Assembly: GCA_946902875.1 (NCBI GenBank) | Contig: OX336340.1 | Span: 20,537,566-20,601,565, forward strand | Source: Nematopogon swammerdamellus | Lineage: Eukaryota; Arthropoda; Insecta; Lepidoptera; Adelidae | Length of the DNA: 64,000 bases | Direction: 5' to 3' | In this document: positions 51,457 to 62,782 of the stretch, piece after piece | Layout: every line of letters begins with the position of its first letter | Position numbering within the stretch: position 1 is the stretch's first letter | Notes under the pieces: generated by a model | Told to the model about the DNA's origin: nothing | Databases searched by the model: none | Seen by the model: the letters and a program-made list of their open reading frames with translations, nothing else | Position numbers and translations under genes: made by a program

Positions 51457-51606
51457 GCACCGCTTCCGTACGCTGAAGCAGCAGGTGTAGGTATGCACGT
51501 AAATTTTTCCATCAGAAAAAACTCATTGGTACACGCCGACCGGATTCGAACCTCGGACCTCTCGCACGAGAAGCCGACGCCCAGACCGCTCGGTCACCCA
51601 CCGCTT
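51457..51606 (-). mobile_element. SINE-B head
   Basis: CGCTGAAGCAGCAGGTGTAG, ATTGGTACACGCCGACCGGA, TCGAACCTCGGACCTCTCGC and GACCGCTCGGTCACCCACCG. Confidence 0.8.
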
Positions 51607-52159
51607 ATAATATGATAATAATAATAATTTTCGATTTTAATTTTTAGTCTATAAAATGTAAAATTGTTATAAAAAGAAAATGTGTGTGAATAAAGGAATA
51701 ATACGTGAAAATCATTTTTACATTCTTACTACTTATTTTAAATTATATTTTGAAACAAAAATTCAACGAATGTGAGCGTGCATAGCCAAATTGGAATTTT
51801 AATCAAAAATCAAATTTGCTCTTTTGGTGAATTTTAAAAATTTCGAGCATTCATTCACATTTGACCGAGCAATGAAGTGGCCGGTACCTCAATGGTGATC
51901 CCGGGTCCTGGCGTGGGCTTAGGTTCAAATGCCAAATCGCATCAAATAGACAAAACTCATTGGCTCAAAACTCGCCGCTCTGACTATAAGCGATGCGATG
52001 TTCGTTCGTATGGCTGCTCGTTAATTTGTGATCGTTATTTCACACTCAGGTGAGCCCATGTTTAACTGAGGGATTTTCTTGAGCCTTCTCCCATATTTCT
52101 GTGCATATTTCAGTCAACTTGTATGCGTTCACCGCAAGAAATAAGCGTCGCGACGACCA
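51607..52159. other. AT-rich unclassified stretch
   Basis: No recognised exon or repeat; contains GGGATCCCGG-like unique sequence around 51900. Confidence 0.4.
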
Positions 52160-52250
52160 AATTAAAGCACTGACGTGGCACCTAGCTCACCAAGTTTTTA
52201 GTCACGGGAGTAGTTGGTGATGTAGCCAACTATGTCAGTTTCCATTAAAA
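52160..52250 (+). mobile_element. SINE-A, 3' end
   Basis: AAGCACTGACGTGGCACCTA, TGATGTAGCCAACTATGTCA and GTTTCCATTAAAA. Confidence 0.65.
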
Positions 52251-52754
52251 CAAAATTATTTCCGAAACAGAAACGCAAAACAAAATGTTTGTCTACAACA
52301 AACTCGACAAGTTCAAAGAGGCGTTTTATACTTCCTTGGTAAACTCTATTTAATCGCGTCTTCAATCTGTAAGGAGTTACTGCAACACTTTAATCTGTTC
52401 ACATTATTTAAAGTTTAAAGACTAAATTCATTTAATACACAAGTTGTTAACTTTCCAATTAAGATCCGAACTTAAAATTGATGCTCCTTCGAAGATGGAA
52501 AGTGCGGACTTTATGGGCAACAGAGATACGGGATCCACACGTTGTGTCGATTAACCTTTGTTATATAAATTAATATTGCATTCTAATAAAATATTATAGA
52601 TATTCACAACTGTGACAAGTGTGAAGATCTGTCAGCGTCCTCTGCTCATACACTGTGTCACAACGTTCATTTTTATGGTGGGCTAACAATATCATACCGC
52701 ATCTTACGATGGTAATCATGTTTTTTTTTTATTTTGTTATAGTTGTACTGAGTA

Positions 52755-53055
52755 CTTGAGTACTGTGTGAGGCCGGTACTTTAAATAAATAGCCCCACAG
52801 CGTCTCTCGTCGTTGTAAAAGGCGATTAAGGGATAAGGACGAGATGCCGTGCTAAAGGGCGACAGGCTTGCCACCTCTCACTTTGGCACGGTCCTTCCAC
52901 CGAGTCGTGCAGCAGGTGGGTCTTATTTATTTTGTCCGAATACTTTGCTAAACGCGGTGGTCGATGCTGTGTTGTAATTTTCCATAGTTTTTTCAGCACA
53001 ACACAGATTACTCTGCTTACCCTGATTGTCGGGATACAGCGTGTGTGGTATGTAT
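52755..53055 (-). repeat. element H, inverted, full length
   Basis: GGCCGGTACTTTAAATAAAT, CCCCACAGCGTCTCTC, GGCACGGTCCTTCCACCGAG, GTTGTGCTGAAAAAAC equivalents and GATTGTCGGGATACAGCGTG, ending in (GTAT)n. Confidence 0.7.
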
Positions 53056-53181
53056 GTATGTTGTTGTTGTCTTTGTGTTTTTTTTTCCTTTAATTGACCG
53101 CACATGACCATGAATATTCACTAACTTGATACTGGCCAAACTGTCTTAAAAAGTCAATAGCAAAAAAATAATAATAATAGC

Positions 53182-53460
53182 AAGGGTGTATGGCGCCGAT
53201 CAGTGCCATCTCGCGGAGTTGCCTGCGAAACTTGCCGGCCCAGCATTGTGAAGCGTTGCACCTTTATTCCAATTGATGTCGTGACAATAGACAGCAACAA
53301 AATAGGAGTACCACAGGGATCTGTGTCGTCACCCACGCTGTTTCTTCTGCATATCAATGTTAAAGGTATAGTGCCTCTGGGCAAATTTTTTTGTTTTATA
53401 GAAACTGTCACATACATTATGCGGACGACAGTACGGCACACGGATAGCATGTAGACATCA
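53182..53460 (+). mobile_element. non-LTR reverse transcriptase fragment
   Basis: The plus strand reads IGVPQGSVSSPTLFLLHINV, the RT motif G-x-P-Q-G-S-x-x-S-P-x-L-F-x-x-x-[IV]-N. After an internal gap comes YADDSTVR with the catalytic Tyr-Ala-Asp-Asp of motif C (frame shifted). Internally deleted and dead. Confidence 0.75.
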
Positions 53461-53562
53461 CTTGATTCGCGATCGTTACGCGTGTCACGTGTGACGTTTG
53501 TCAAAGTCTCAATTCACTCTAGCCCGCAAAACGTCGGTCGGGGTCCCGGTTTACCAATAAAA

Positions 53563-53872
53563 AAAACCGGCCAAGTGCGAGTAGAACTCGCGCACCGAGG
53601 GTTCCGTATCGCCATGTCATGGCTAGCGCCACTCGCGCCATCTATGTGGTGTTATGAAATGCTTCATATTAGTTAAAAAAAATACTTTTTCTTATTTTTA
53701 TTATTTGTTGTTATATCGGCCATAATAACACATATTGTTCTGTCAAAATTTCAACGGGCTACCTATTACGGTTCAAGATATACAGCCTTCGGACAGACGA
53801 ACGGACGGGCGGACAGACGGACAGACAGACGGCGCAGGTAGGGTCCCGTACCTGATACGGAACCCTAAAAAC
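53563..53872 (+). repeat. element C, near full length
   Basis: AACCGGCCAAGTGCGAGTAG, GGGTTCCGTATCGCCATGTC, ATATCGGCCATAATAACACA, (GACA)n-like tract and GATACGGAACCCTAAAAAC. Confidence 0.8.
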
Positions 53873-54112
53873 GTATATACTTGTCAAATATTTCATTATC
53901 AGGGTCGACTTAGGGTACAAATTTCGAGTCACTAATGGCTGAATTAGAACGTTCTTACGTTGAATTAAGAAATAAAATCTTTATTTACTCTTAATATTGA
54001 AACATTTCCGTATTATTCAGTGAGAGATTTTCTGGATTACAATAAACTAATGTATACAACATAAAAGAGGACGATAGGCCTACATAATGTGTTTGTTTCT
54101 CAATATACGAGT

Positions 54113-54432
54113 ACCGTGTGGGGCCGGTACTTTAAAAGAATAGCCCCACTGCATCTCTCCCCGTGTATGTCGTAAAAGGCGACTGAGGGATATGACTCCC
54201 TTCTTTGATTACTAGGTGGTAGGGTTTTACCCGCCCGGGCTGTACCAACGCACAGAATGAAAGGTCGGTCGAAGCGGCTATGTAAATAGTTTGTGTTTAC
54301 CGTCCAGTTCAGTGTAGCCGGTACGAACGAAGGGAAGCACTGACGTGGCGCCAAGTTCACCCGGTGTTATGGGACGACATCACGGATGTTGTAGGTGATG
54401 TAGCCAACCGTGTCAGTTTCCATAAAAAAAAA
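54113..54432 (+). mobile_element. chimeric H/SINE-A element, second copy
   Basis: Starts GTGTGGGGCCGGTACTTTAA, crosses at GAGGGATATGACTCCCTTCT into CTAGGTGGTAGGGTTTTACC, and ends AACCGTGTCAGTTTCCATAA with poly-A. Confidence 0.82.
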
Positions 54433-54890
54433 TGCCCTGGTAGTCGTGGGACTACCGGTAGTGGACTGGAAGTGGTGGAATGAAACACATTTCAAGTCGA
54501 TCTGACCAGTAGTTTAGGAGTTATAGGCATTTATTTTGAATGATTTTCGAAGCCTTTTTTGTAAAGGCTATAACGTCATCAATTGTTCGTATTATTCATT
54601 GACGTTTACTGGGATTGGTTGAGCGGTTCGTGAGATAGTGGTATGCCGAAAGTTCATTAAAAATGATGGTCGATTTTTGCAAATGGTACGGGTAACACAT
54701 TACATAAGGATTCCATGTAAAAAAAAAAAGTTCCCCTATTCCTACAACAAGCGCTTTTTAGGTCACCGCAGCCGGCGACGCTGGTAAGGACCCTCATAAA
54801 CTCGGTCGGGCGTCTGTCTGTCTGTCTATCCGCCCGTCCGTCGGTATGTCACAGCCTATAGCTCCTAAAAGGTTCGATCGAGCTAGGTAT
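54433..54890. other. unclassified stretch
   Basis: Mixed repeat-like sequence (AAGTCGATCTGACCAGTAGT; GTCTGTCTGTCTGTCTATCC) without coding signal. Confidence 0.4.
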
Positions 54891-54892
54891 CT

Positions 54893-55240
54893 TTTTTTTT
54901 ATTGACAGCGCGACATATGGCTCCGAGCCACCCATAAGGTGTCTAACGACGCCCATGGACATTCTGTCGTATGCGGCGGTTGCGAATGCCATGCCGGCCT
55001 GAGAGGTGCCCGTTCACGCATCTCTTGAAGGACCTGAGACTGTACTTGGAGGGAAATATATTGGCAGGAGAGCGTTCCAGAGTTTACGGGTTCTGTAGAG
55101 GAAAGATCTGCAGAACGGATTGGTACGCAGTCCAGCGTGTTAGGTAGGATGCAATCCCTGCGCAGTGCGCGTGGTGCGAAGGTGGAAAGGGGACGGCGGG
55201 ATCGCGTTAAACAGCTGTTCCGAGGACTCCTCACGGAATA
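54893..55240 (-). mobile_element. element D, longest copy
   Basis: GACAGCGCGACATATGGCTC, GAATGCCATGCCGGCCTGAG, GGACCTGAGACTGTACTTGG, CAGAGTTTACGGGTTCTGTA and GTGGTGCGAAGGTGGAAAGG. The minus strand encodes SADLSSTEPVNSGTLS-type sequence shared with other copies. Confidence 0.75.
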
Positions 55241-55241
55241 A

Positions 55242-55350
55242 GCACGGAAGCACTGACATGGCACCCAGTTCACCCGGTGTTAAGGGCTGACATCAGGGAT
55301 GTTGTAGATGATGTAGCCAACCTTATCAGTTTCCATAAAAAAAAATAAGC
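55242..55350 (+). mobile_element. SINE-A, 3' end
   Basis: GGAAGCACTGACATGGCACC, CACCCGGTGTTAAGGGCTGA and CCTTATCAGTTTCCATAAA with poly-A. Confidence 0.75.
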
Positions 55351-55574
55351 GATAGAACCCACGTAGGAAGCCGACATCCCTACGGAGTTGCTGTCAGTGA
55401 TCTTTAAATTTGGCACATTTCCCGTGAGTTAACAAAATTCATTCATTAGTAAACTTTGTCAGGGTTCCTCAACTTTAATTAATAGAGAGATAAACTAAGT
55501 TGCAAAAACTTAGTTGAAAATAACAATATTGCTTAATAGGTCGTATTTATCTTAAACGATTAAGTATAGAGGAA

Positions 55575-55850
55575 ATAACATTCATATAAACCAATTTTTA
55601 TAACTGTGGACTTCGAGCTGTCAAAGTCATTGGGTTGGCAGGACCGAATTCACCCCCCGCTTACTTCCTCACCTCTCCGCCGACGCCTATCAGTACACAC
55701 ACACGCACAGCAAGGGCGCGTACTGATAGGCGTCGGCAGAGGGGTGAGGAAGTAAGCGGCGGGGGGGGGGGGGGGGGTGGAATTCAGTCCTGCCAACCTA
55801 ACGACTTTGACAGTTCGAAGTGCACAGTTATAAAAATTGTGTTATATGAG
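55575..55850. mobile_element. foldback MITE with poly-C/poly-G arms, second copy
   Basis: Same structure as 12440-12705: CCAATTTTTATAACTGTGG, GACCGAATTCACCCCCC and GCTTACTTCCTCAC, loop with (AC)n, then the inverse arm with an 18-base G run. Flanked on both sides by TATA-rich sequence, suggesting a TA-type target. Confidence 0.8.
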
Positions 55851-56935
55851 CAAAAGTCTTGCTTATGTCGGCGCGCAGAGTAGGTACCTATAAGCAGCGG
55901 CACTAGGGCTTCATAAGACGACTTTGCAACCTGTACATTTTCATATTGAAATTTAGTACATAAGTTTACATATAATAACAAATATGATAGGTCGTCTAAA
56001 ATTTGCTGAATTAGAAAGAATATTACATTTACAAGCTCAATGTATTTAGAGTGAAAAAAAATTCTTAACATTTTACTTGATATATTTATGAGCAAAATGC
56101 TATCTCGTTTCGTAAATAACATAGTTAGCGATCTACGATAAAGAAAAAAACCAAAACAACAGCGGCCCTTCTTACCGAGGCCCTTAAATAAGCATCGAAT
56201 TTTCGACGAAAGCGCTAATAACTCATTCCGCATTCATATCTCGCGCAGAAAAAGAATCCAAAGAAGAGAAAAACTCTATTTCATTATTGACTGTACGTTT
56301 TACTTTGAAAACCGCCTCATTAAGGTGTTATCCGATCCCGGGCCCCATGAATAATGTAAATCGAGTAATATTGAAAGACGAGAGGAGAAGAACACGCCGC
56401 GCAACCGCGCCCCGCCCCACCGGCCTCGCGCCGCCGCCGCCGCCGCCCCAGCCGCTCACGGCCGCCCCCGCCCCCAAGCTCCCACTCTACTAACGAGTCC
56501 GAATCGTCGGAGTAGACTCGCCGAGTCCTCGCCGCGTGTATAAAAACATCCCGCTGAAAGGTAACGAAACCGTGTACTAATATAGAATTTTACCTTCATA
56601 TTTAAGGTTCTTGAGAAATACTAAGAGCAGTTCATAATATGTTTTATGATCAGCTTAGTAGTTTATGCTCACAGTAGCGGTCCATACGATTGCATTGCAT
56701 TGTGTGTATTGAAAATCTTTATTTATGTTTTTTATTGGCTTACATTTACTTTAACTTAGGGAACAGTTCAAATTTCATCAAAATCGGTTCAGTAGTTTTC
56801 AAGATTAAGTGTGTACCAATCACTGGAAAAACACGTCGTCGGGTCGGTTTAACGACCAATTCTACGCAGAACTTGTTAAGTAATATAACTAAAAAGAGTG
56901 AAATAAAAAACTGTTATAAAAAACGTTTCACCGAC
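55851..56935. other. region with a GC-rich patch and TATA-like site
   Basis: 56385-56530 is a GC-rich patch (ACCGGCCTCGCGCCGCCGCC) followed at about 56538 by GTATAAAAAC. It could be a core promoter for a plus-strand gene; the only support is composition plus the TATA-like motif. Remaining sequence AT-rich. Confidence 0.3.
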
Positions 56936-57131
56936 TTCAAAAAACAACTAGAACTGAAAAGTGGTAAATCATATTTTGATTCATATTCGGACCCTTGAGT
57001 TGAAGGCGGTACAAAAGCACGCCTGAAAATTTATAGATGGACCCCTTTTGTGCTTTTGTACCCCCTTCAACTCAAGGGTCCGATTATGAATCAAAATATT
57101 ATTTAACACTTTTCAATTCTAGTAGTTTTTT
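56936..57131. repeat. long hairpin (arms about 80 bp)
   Basis: AACAACTAGAACTGAAAAGTG ... GGACCCTTGAGTTGAAGGCG ... ACAAAAGCAC on the left pairs almost completely with GTGCTTTTGTACCCCCTTCA, ACTCAAGGGTCCGATTATGA and CACTTTTCAATTCTAGTAG on the right, around a 30-base loop. Confidence 0.85.
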
Positions 57132-57598
57132 TAATAATTTTTTTTATAATAGATAAGTACTGTCTAGGCAGTTGCTACCACATAAGTCACGAAAATTGTT
57201 CACATGGCGGTACTAACTACTCTGTATAAACGTGGATCATCTACATAAATAGCAACCCAGCGTGGTCCTCTGGGAAGATGACTTGATAAAAGTATTGAAA
57301 TTCCGTAACTTTTTTATCTTTTTTTTTTGCTTTTACTTTAACGTCTTATTAAAGGCGTTTAGAAAAGTCGAAAGATAAGATCTTCGAATATTATGAATGA
57401 AATTATTTTTTTTCTCTGAGATAATTTAGAAGATATTGAACGAGGACAAAGTAAGGGGCTTAATTCAGTGCTGGACTAATTAAGGTTTTTTTCGGTATTT
57501 AAGAAATATTCAATTGAAACCAATAGGCCCTCGAATATCATTGCAGGTTCTTTGCTTTAGAAACTGACTCGTAATTTTGAATTGAAATTTTCACACAG

Positions 57599-57676
57599 CT
57601 TTGACTGTTGCGGCTGCGGGAACGTCTTTTGGTGTTAACATCACCTTCGCCACCATCTATATGTACGCCACTACCG
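57599..57676 (+). CDS. possible exon of an SLC22-type transporter
   Basis: Acceptor TTTTCACACAG, phase 1 entry, short frame LTVAAAGTSFGVNITFATIY followed by MYATT. It leaves in phase 1 at ACC G|GTTAAG. Small residues followed by a hydrophobic helix with F-x-x-x-Y-x-Y-[AST]-T resemble the tenth membrane segment of organic cation/carnitine transporters, normally followed by E-x-x-P-T, which the next exon would supply (the split codon G.. allows Glu). No other exon of such a gene was found in the window. Reading through gives a stop two codons later. Read as a family guess from a short stretch. Confidence 0.4.
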
Positions 57677-57679
57677 GTT

Positions 57680-60600
57680 AAGTAAGTACTGTCACAGGAG
57701 GATGGCATGCCAGTCGTGTAGGAACTAGTTTGAATCTACAAATTTCAGTAATCCTATTCCATCCTATCCTATTCATATATTCAGATTAGCAGATTTATTT
57801 CGCCATAAGGAACACACAACATTGACAATGTTTCATTGAGACATATGTATATTCAGTATGGTTTGTTATCAATTATATAAATTTGTGAAAAATGTATGAA
57901 AACACTTTGAATATTGCCTAATACAGGCTAAAGCGGCTTATTCACGTCCCCCGCAAGTAGGGCCGATATCGGGGGTTGATTTGCCAGACGTACCATATTT
58001 ATGGTATTCATACCATATTTTCCTGTACTGTCTTGCTTGAACACGTATTGTTGCCTATTCTGTGTATGTATGTGTATATTATTTATTAAACCCCAATTCA
58101 TAGAAATTAGGAGCAATAGGCTAGCTTAATGTCGTAACGCATTTTATGTTAGATAACCTGTGTGTTGGTACCTTCCAATGGTAAGGGTAGGAACCTACAG
58201 TTTTAGGTGCAATCCGAACCACGTTCAAGCTTTGACAAGCAACTGACCATACACATTTATAACAATTTCAATTGTGGTCACCGGACGCACTGGCTTTTGT
58301 CGAAACCATCGGCAAATTGCTAGTGGTAAGTCCGGTGAAGTGCGTGCCAAGGCTTTCTTCATACGCCGCATAAGCCTAGAAATTCAAAGAGGGAACGCTA
58401 TAAGCGTCCTCGGGACTATGGCTGCCTCGGCTGAATAAGAAGACATTTTTTTATTTATTTTAGTTAAGTTTTTCTTAGATAGGTAAGTTTTGTTTTAGGT
58501 TAGTTTTAGTTTTAATTTTCTCTATAAGTTCTTTCAGTTATTTAATTTTTATATTCTCTTCTAGTTACCTATTATAATTTAGTAGGTCATTCAATATTCC
58601 ATTTAGATTATGTTATATTAATTGTTATGTTATGTTTATAATGTTATATTAAAATTGAATTTAATCTAGTGGACAGAAAATTTTTCTAACCGACAAAACG
58701 TTAAATTCAAATTGTTTCATTGTTTCAATTTCACCGGAGTCAAACAAAATGAACCATCAATTGACTATTGATCGGTTATCGGGTCACTAACCAAATAAGG
58801 GTAAAGGATGCTTTGTTGAAATTTTCTCCGCCATTGGCTTCGTGCTAACGTCCGAGCGGAGGGGACATAAAATTGGGGAAATTAATTAAGTTTCTCGTAA
58901 AGAGCCGCGTCTACTCTCACCGCGCCGCCTCCGAGCCGCCGCGCTGGCCTCTACCGACCATGCTGCAGGCTATAGACCCAGGCGCTAGGGATCCACACTT
59001 TACTTTGACGCACAAAGAGTTGACGGTGACTCAGATTAATAATTTACTTATCCCATTTTAAATGTTCTGACCAATTGAATCAACAACTAGTAAAAGTAGG
59101 TATATACAACATATTTACACAAACAAGCAAGTGAATAACAGTAGAAAGGAACGAAGACATTTCTAAATCGAGGTTAATGCTGGTAATGCGACTGCGCCTG
59201 GGGATGCTTGTTGGGTTCCGAATGCTTCACGTAAGCGTTAAATGAGGGCCCAGAATGCGATAGTGGGAGGTGCGGCCGATCTACCACAAACATCGTGGGA
59301 TCTGATCCCACCACGGCGCTCATTAATCTTCGGTAGAAAATAAGAAAGTGAGACCTACTTTTGACGTAGGTAATTAAATGTGCAATATACTCAATACTTA
59401 TAATTCTGTATCAAGATCGTTTATCGTCCTAGTAATATCGTACTCACTATTATAAGTAATCAAAAATTTGGTATAAGTTAAATTAATTAACCAGCTATTA
59501 ACTGTAGGTACTGGTTTGCATGCGATGCGCTTTAAAGTTATTTTTAACCGACTACGGTGAAACCAAAAGGAGAGTTATGATTTTGGCAGCGTATGTATGT
59601 ACGTGTGCATGCATGCATGTATGTTCGTTTGTTTCCACACAGAGCCTAAACTGCCTAAAGAATTTAAAAATTTGAAGCATTTCTGGATTCGTCTTGATAA
59701 CACGCGTGTCGTGTGTTCTGAAGAAATCTAAATAGCGGCCGCCAGGTGCCATATTGTCAAACTTTTAATTTTTATTTTCTTCAAACCGTTTAAGTGTGCT
59801 ATCGAGATTGAAAAGGATTTTTTTCAAAAATATACCTCACTAAATAGTATATGAAAAATATGTTACCCCGTAGCCCGGTCGCCAATAACAAGGTCATGAA
59901 TAAACATGCAAGTCAAGTGTTGTAATTTTATTCATTTTAAGAAAGAGCGGCTTTAGCTCGCTCAATTAATAAAGTATTTCACCAATATGGTTTCCCACAG
60001 ATCACATATCTAAATATTAGCTAGATGTGTCATCATCGGAACGCTCAGTATGGGAACATGATATTCCTTCGTGAGAAGTAAACTGAAAAGCAACGCAATC
60101 ATCTGGACGCGCCGCCGCCGGCTATGCATTAGGTTAAGTCTGTAATGTTTATTAGATTTAAATCAAGTAAATAAATGAAAATAAACTCTCCGCATAATGC
60201 AAGCAACGGCATATTTAATAATAATAACATTACACTTGATTAAGGACGGAGGCTTAGGCAATTTAGTCCAGCTGACCATGATTTCATTGATGCCCCTATG
60301 TCTCTGATTGATTTGTCAGTTAGATTTGAATGGCGAGAGTGTCGGTCGACTTACTGGACTGTCGACCTATTGCGGTAGTGCGGGCGCGGCGGGCACGGCG
60401 GAGGCGGCGGCGGCAGCAGCACTTCACACAGGAGATTTATGAAGGCAGCGGTCTCTTTGTTCGTCGGAGACACGTCGCGCCGCTATCAAACATCGATCTT
60501 TGTGACTTGTAAAGGAAATAGGCAGTACGGCTAATGGATTTAACGGGATGAATGAGCCCAAAAAGCTCGTTCCGAGGGCGGAAATTGCGCGACGTCGGGG

Positions 60601-60978
60601 TTATTTTTGCGGCTTTTTGGGAACCCACTTGCGTTGGGATGTTTACTCCAGTTTTTTTTTTCCTTTTTATCAGCGGAGTTAAATAATGAATCGTCGCTTC
60701 GCTATTGGTAATTAATTTACGGTTTAAAACTCGGGATAAAAGGGTGAAACTTTTTGATGTCCTTCGCCAAATTAACGGGTGAAGTGTTTTAATGCCCAAT
60801 TTCCTGTGAAAGATTACATTAAAAACGCGTATCGCATTCAGGTTTAGATATTTATTTCGCCGCGAAGCAAACGCATTGTTGACAATATTTCAGTGACAAA
60901 AATGTTCATTATATTCTGTGTGGTTTACCGTAAAAAATCGCTCTGAAAACCAAACTGTAGAAAATATAAGTCAAAGAC
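57680..60978. other. mostly unclassified stretch
   Basis: Contains a degraded SINE-A fragment (about 58160-58270, GGAACCTACAGTTTTAGGTG, CAATCCGAACCACG), AT-rich sequence, and a GC-rich patch at 60370-60425 ((GGC)n, GCGGCGGGCACGGCGGAGGC). No exon with family resemblance seen. Confidence 0.45.
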
Positions 60979-61174
60979 CTTTTTTTTTTTTTGGAAGCTG
61001 ACACGCATGGCTAAATCAACTACAACATCCGTGATGTCAGCCCATAACACCGGGTGAACTAGGTGCCATGTCAGTGCTTCCCTTTATTTCATGTCGGCTA
61101 CACTGAACTGGACGGAAAACACGAACTATTTACGTAGCCGTTTCGACCGACGTTTCGCTCAGAGCGGTGGTACC
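60979..61174 (-). mobile_element. SINE-A, 3' half
   Basis: Poly-T, GGAAGCTGACACGCATGGCT, ATGTCAGCCCATAACACCGG, CTGAACTGGACGGAAAACAC and CCGACGTTTCGCTCAGAGCG. Confidence 0.85.
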
Positions 61175-61290
61175 ACGACGGCATCAAGTACGTCGGCGGA
61201 AAGCAGTGGCTCCGTACCGCTGAAGGCCGGGAGGACTGGAGGAAAACTGTAGAGGCATACGCCCAGCAGTGGACGCTTACACGCTGACTG
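61175..61290 (+). mobile_element. RTE-like LINE C-terminal end
   Basis: The plus strand reads KYVGGKQWLRTAEGREDWRK, then TVEAYAQQWTLTR and stop: the C-terminus of the LINE whose 3' tail also occurs at 33354. It joins SINE-A without a gap. Confidence 0.7.
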
Positions 61291-61704
61291 TATAGCCAAC
61301 GATGTCAATATATTCTGAACAGGGCAAACACAAAGGCCATGTATGCTATAGTACATTATGTACCTGCTAAACTTACCGATACCCAAGCGCGTAGGTACAA
61401 AAGTAGTTGCGGAAATTTTTTTTTTTTTTCATAAAGCGGAAATATGAAAGGAAGTGGGTTGTATGAGCACAGTGGGTCGCGCTAGCTCACGGGGCCGACG
61501 GACGGGGGCTCTATTCAGCGCTGACCGTTCGCATTATATGCGTAAAGTGTACTTAACAAGATAACATCTTTAATCATGACACGTTGTAGGCGAGCGAGAC
61601 TGCGAGGCGGTGATAAGTACGCTCGCAGTAAAAAAGTGAAACGAATGAATGAAAAACGTGCGTTGCGGTGGTGTTGTGCCATTTTTTTCGACACGCATGA
61701 TTTA

Positions 61705-61985
61705 AGGTGACGTGAGGCTGCGTCTGACTCGAATTTCAAGAAGTTTACCACCAATATTACTCACCTGACAGATTAAGTTTTAATATAATGTAATATTTCA
61801 TCCATCAGCGCAGATCGATAGATTTTTGGAAACTCGAATTGATTAACTTCGCTCGATAGAAAAAAAATCATGAACATGCCTCTGAATTTAGTTATAAAAA
61901 CCCCGCGACCAAATCAAAGCCTTGGAAAAAATATATTTTATTTTTTGAATATATTCTAAATCCGTAGCTTTTTACTTTTTTGTTT
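61705..61985 (-). repeat. second arm of the 18-kb-spaced inverted repeat pair
   Basis: GCGTCTGACTCGAATTTCAA, AACTTCGCTCGATAGAAAAA, CATGCCTCTGAATTTAG, TCAAAGCCTTGG and AAATCCGTAGCTTTTTA are the inverse of 43683-43955. Confidence 0.65.
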
Positions 61986-62040
61986 TGATACATAGTTTTG
62001 GAATAAAAAAATAAAAACCAAATTTTCGCTTGCGCTAAAA

Positions 62041-62500
62041 TTGATTGATTTAGTTGCATCCTATTCCAACCAGCGAAAGCGGCGCCTTGAAAGAGGAGTA
62101 CGGGTGAAACGGGTTGACAGGGCCTTAACAGGTTCGGTCATTGAACCTGTTTTATCAGAACTTGCTTCCTTTATCCCTCCTCCTCCAGTCCGCCTTCGCC
62201 AAACCCGCCATACTCTCGCGAAACGTCCCTTTGTAGTCGACAGAAGAGTTCTTCGAACTGCACGATTCCCTAAATCGTTCATGTGCCGCACTGCAAAGGT
62301 GTGGAACGGGCTCCCGGGGAATATCTTACCCCACTCCTACAATCCACGGATCTTCAAATAGGCTTTCCCCAGCGACATTAGTCCACAGCGACATTAGTCC
62401 ACCTCCAAGCCGGACTGGCACCTGCTCGGGGGTAAAATTGGCTGCGCCGCCTGAGGCTTCGACCTCGGGCACAGACACCCCTTTCGGAAGCAATAAAAAA
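62041..62500 (+). mobile_element. LINE 3' end (element E)
   Basis: A frame of 106 codons (62041-62361) encodes RLRQTRHTLAKRPFVVDRRV, then LRTARFPKSFMCRTAKVWNG and LPGNI: the LINE C-terminal R-T...S-F-x-x-R-T-x-K-x-W-N-x-L-P motif. It is followed by a short 3' UTR with CTCCAAGCCGGACTGG and CCTGAGGCTTCGACC. Confidence 0.75.
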
Positions 62501-62629
62501 ATGTTATGTACATGGATAAGGAAATACTCCGAATTGATCTCCGGAAATACTCCGACTTCAAAATATTTCATTGTGAAAGAATGAATGAAATACTTTCACG
62601 AGAGCGTTATTTCTTTATATTTTTAGCAA

Positions 62630-62782
62630 TACCTACATACATACAATCCAATACATACCACACGCTGTATCCTGACAATCGGAGTGAGCAGAGTAATCGG
62701 TGTTGTGCTGCAAGCACTTTTATAAATTGCAGCACAACACCGACCACCACGTTTAGCAAAGTATTTGGACAAGATACTGGTA
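62630..62782 (+). repeat. element H, 5' half
   Basis: CATACATACAATCCAATACA, CGCTGTATCCTGACAATCGG, GTGTTGTGCTGCAAGC and CAACACCGACCACCACG. Confidence 0.7.

Noticed and set aside
51036..51512. 158-codon and overlapping Leu/Ser-rich frames on the minus strand
   Set aside because: They are translations of the (GAGAGATA)n array; simple-sequence artefact.
56287..56493. Pro/Ala-rich 68-codon frame
   Set aside because: Follows from a GC-rich patch with CCG repeats; no start context, family or phase-compatible neighbour.
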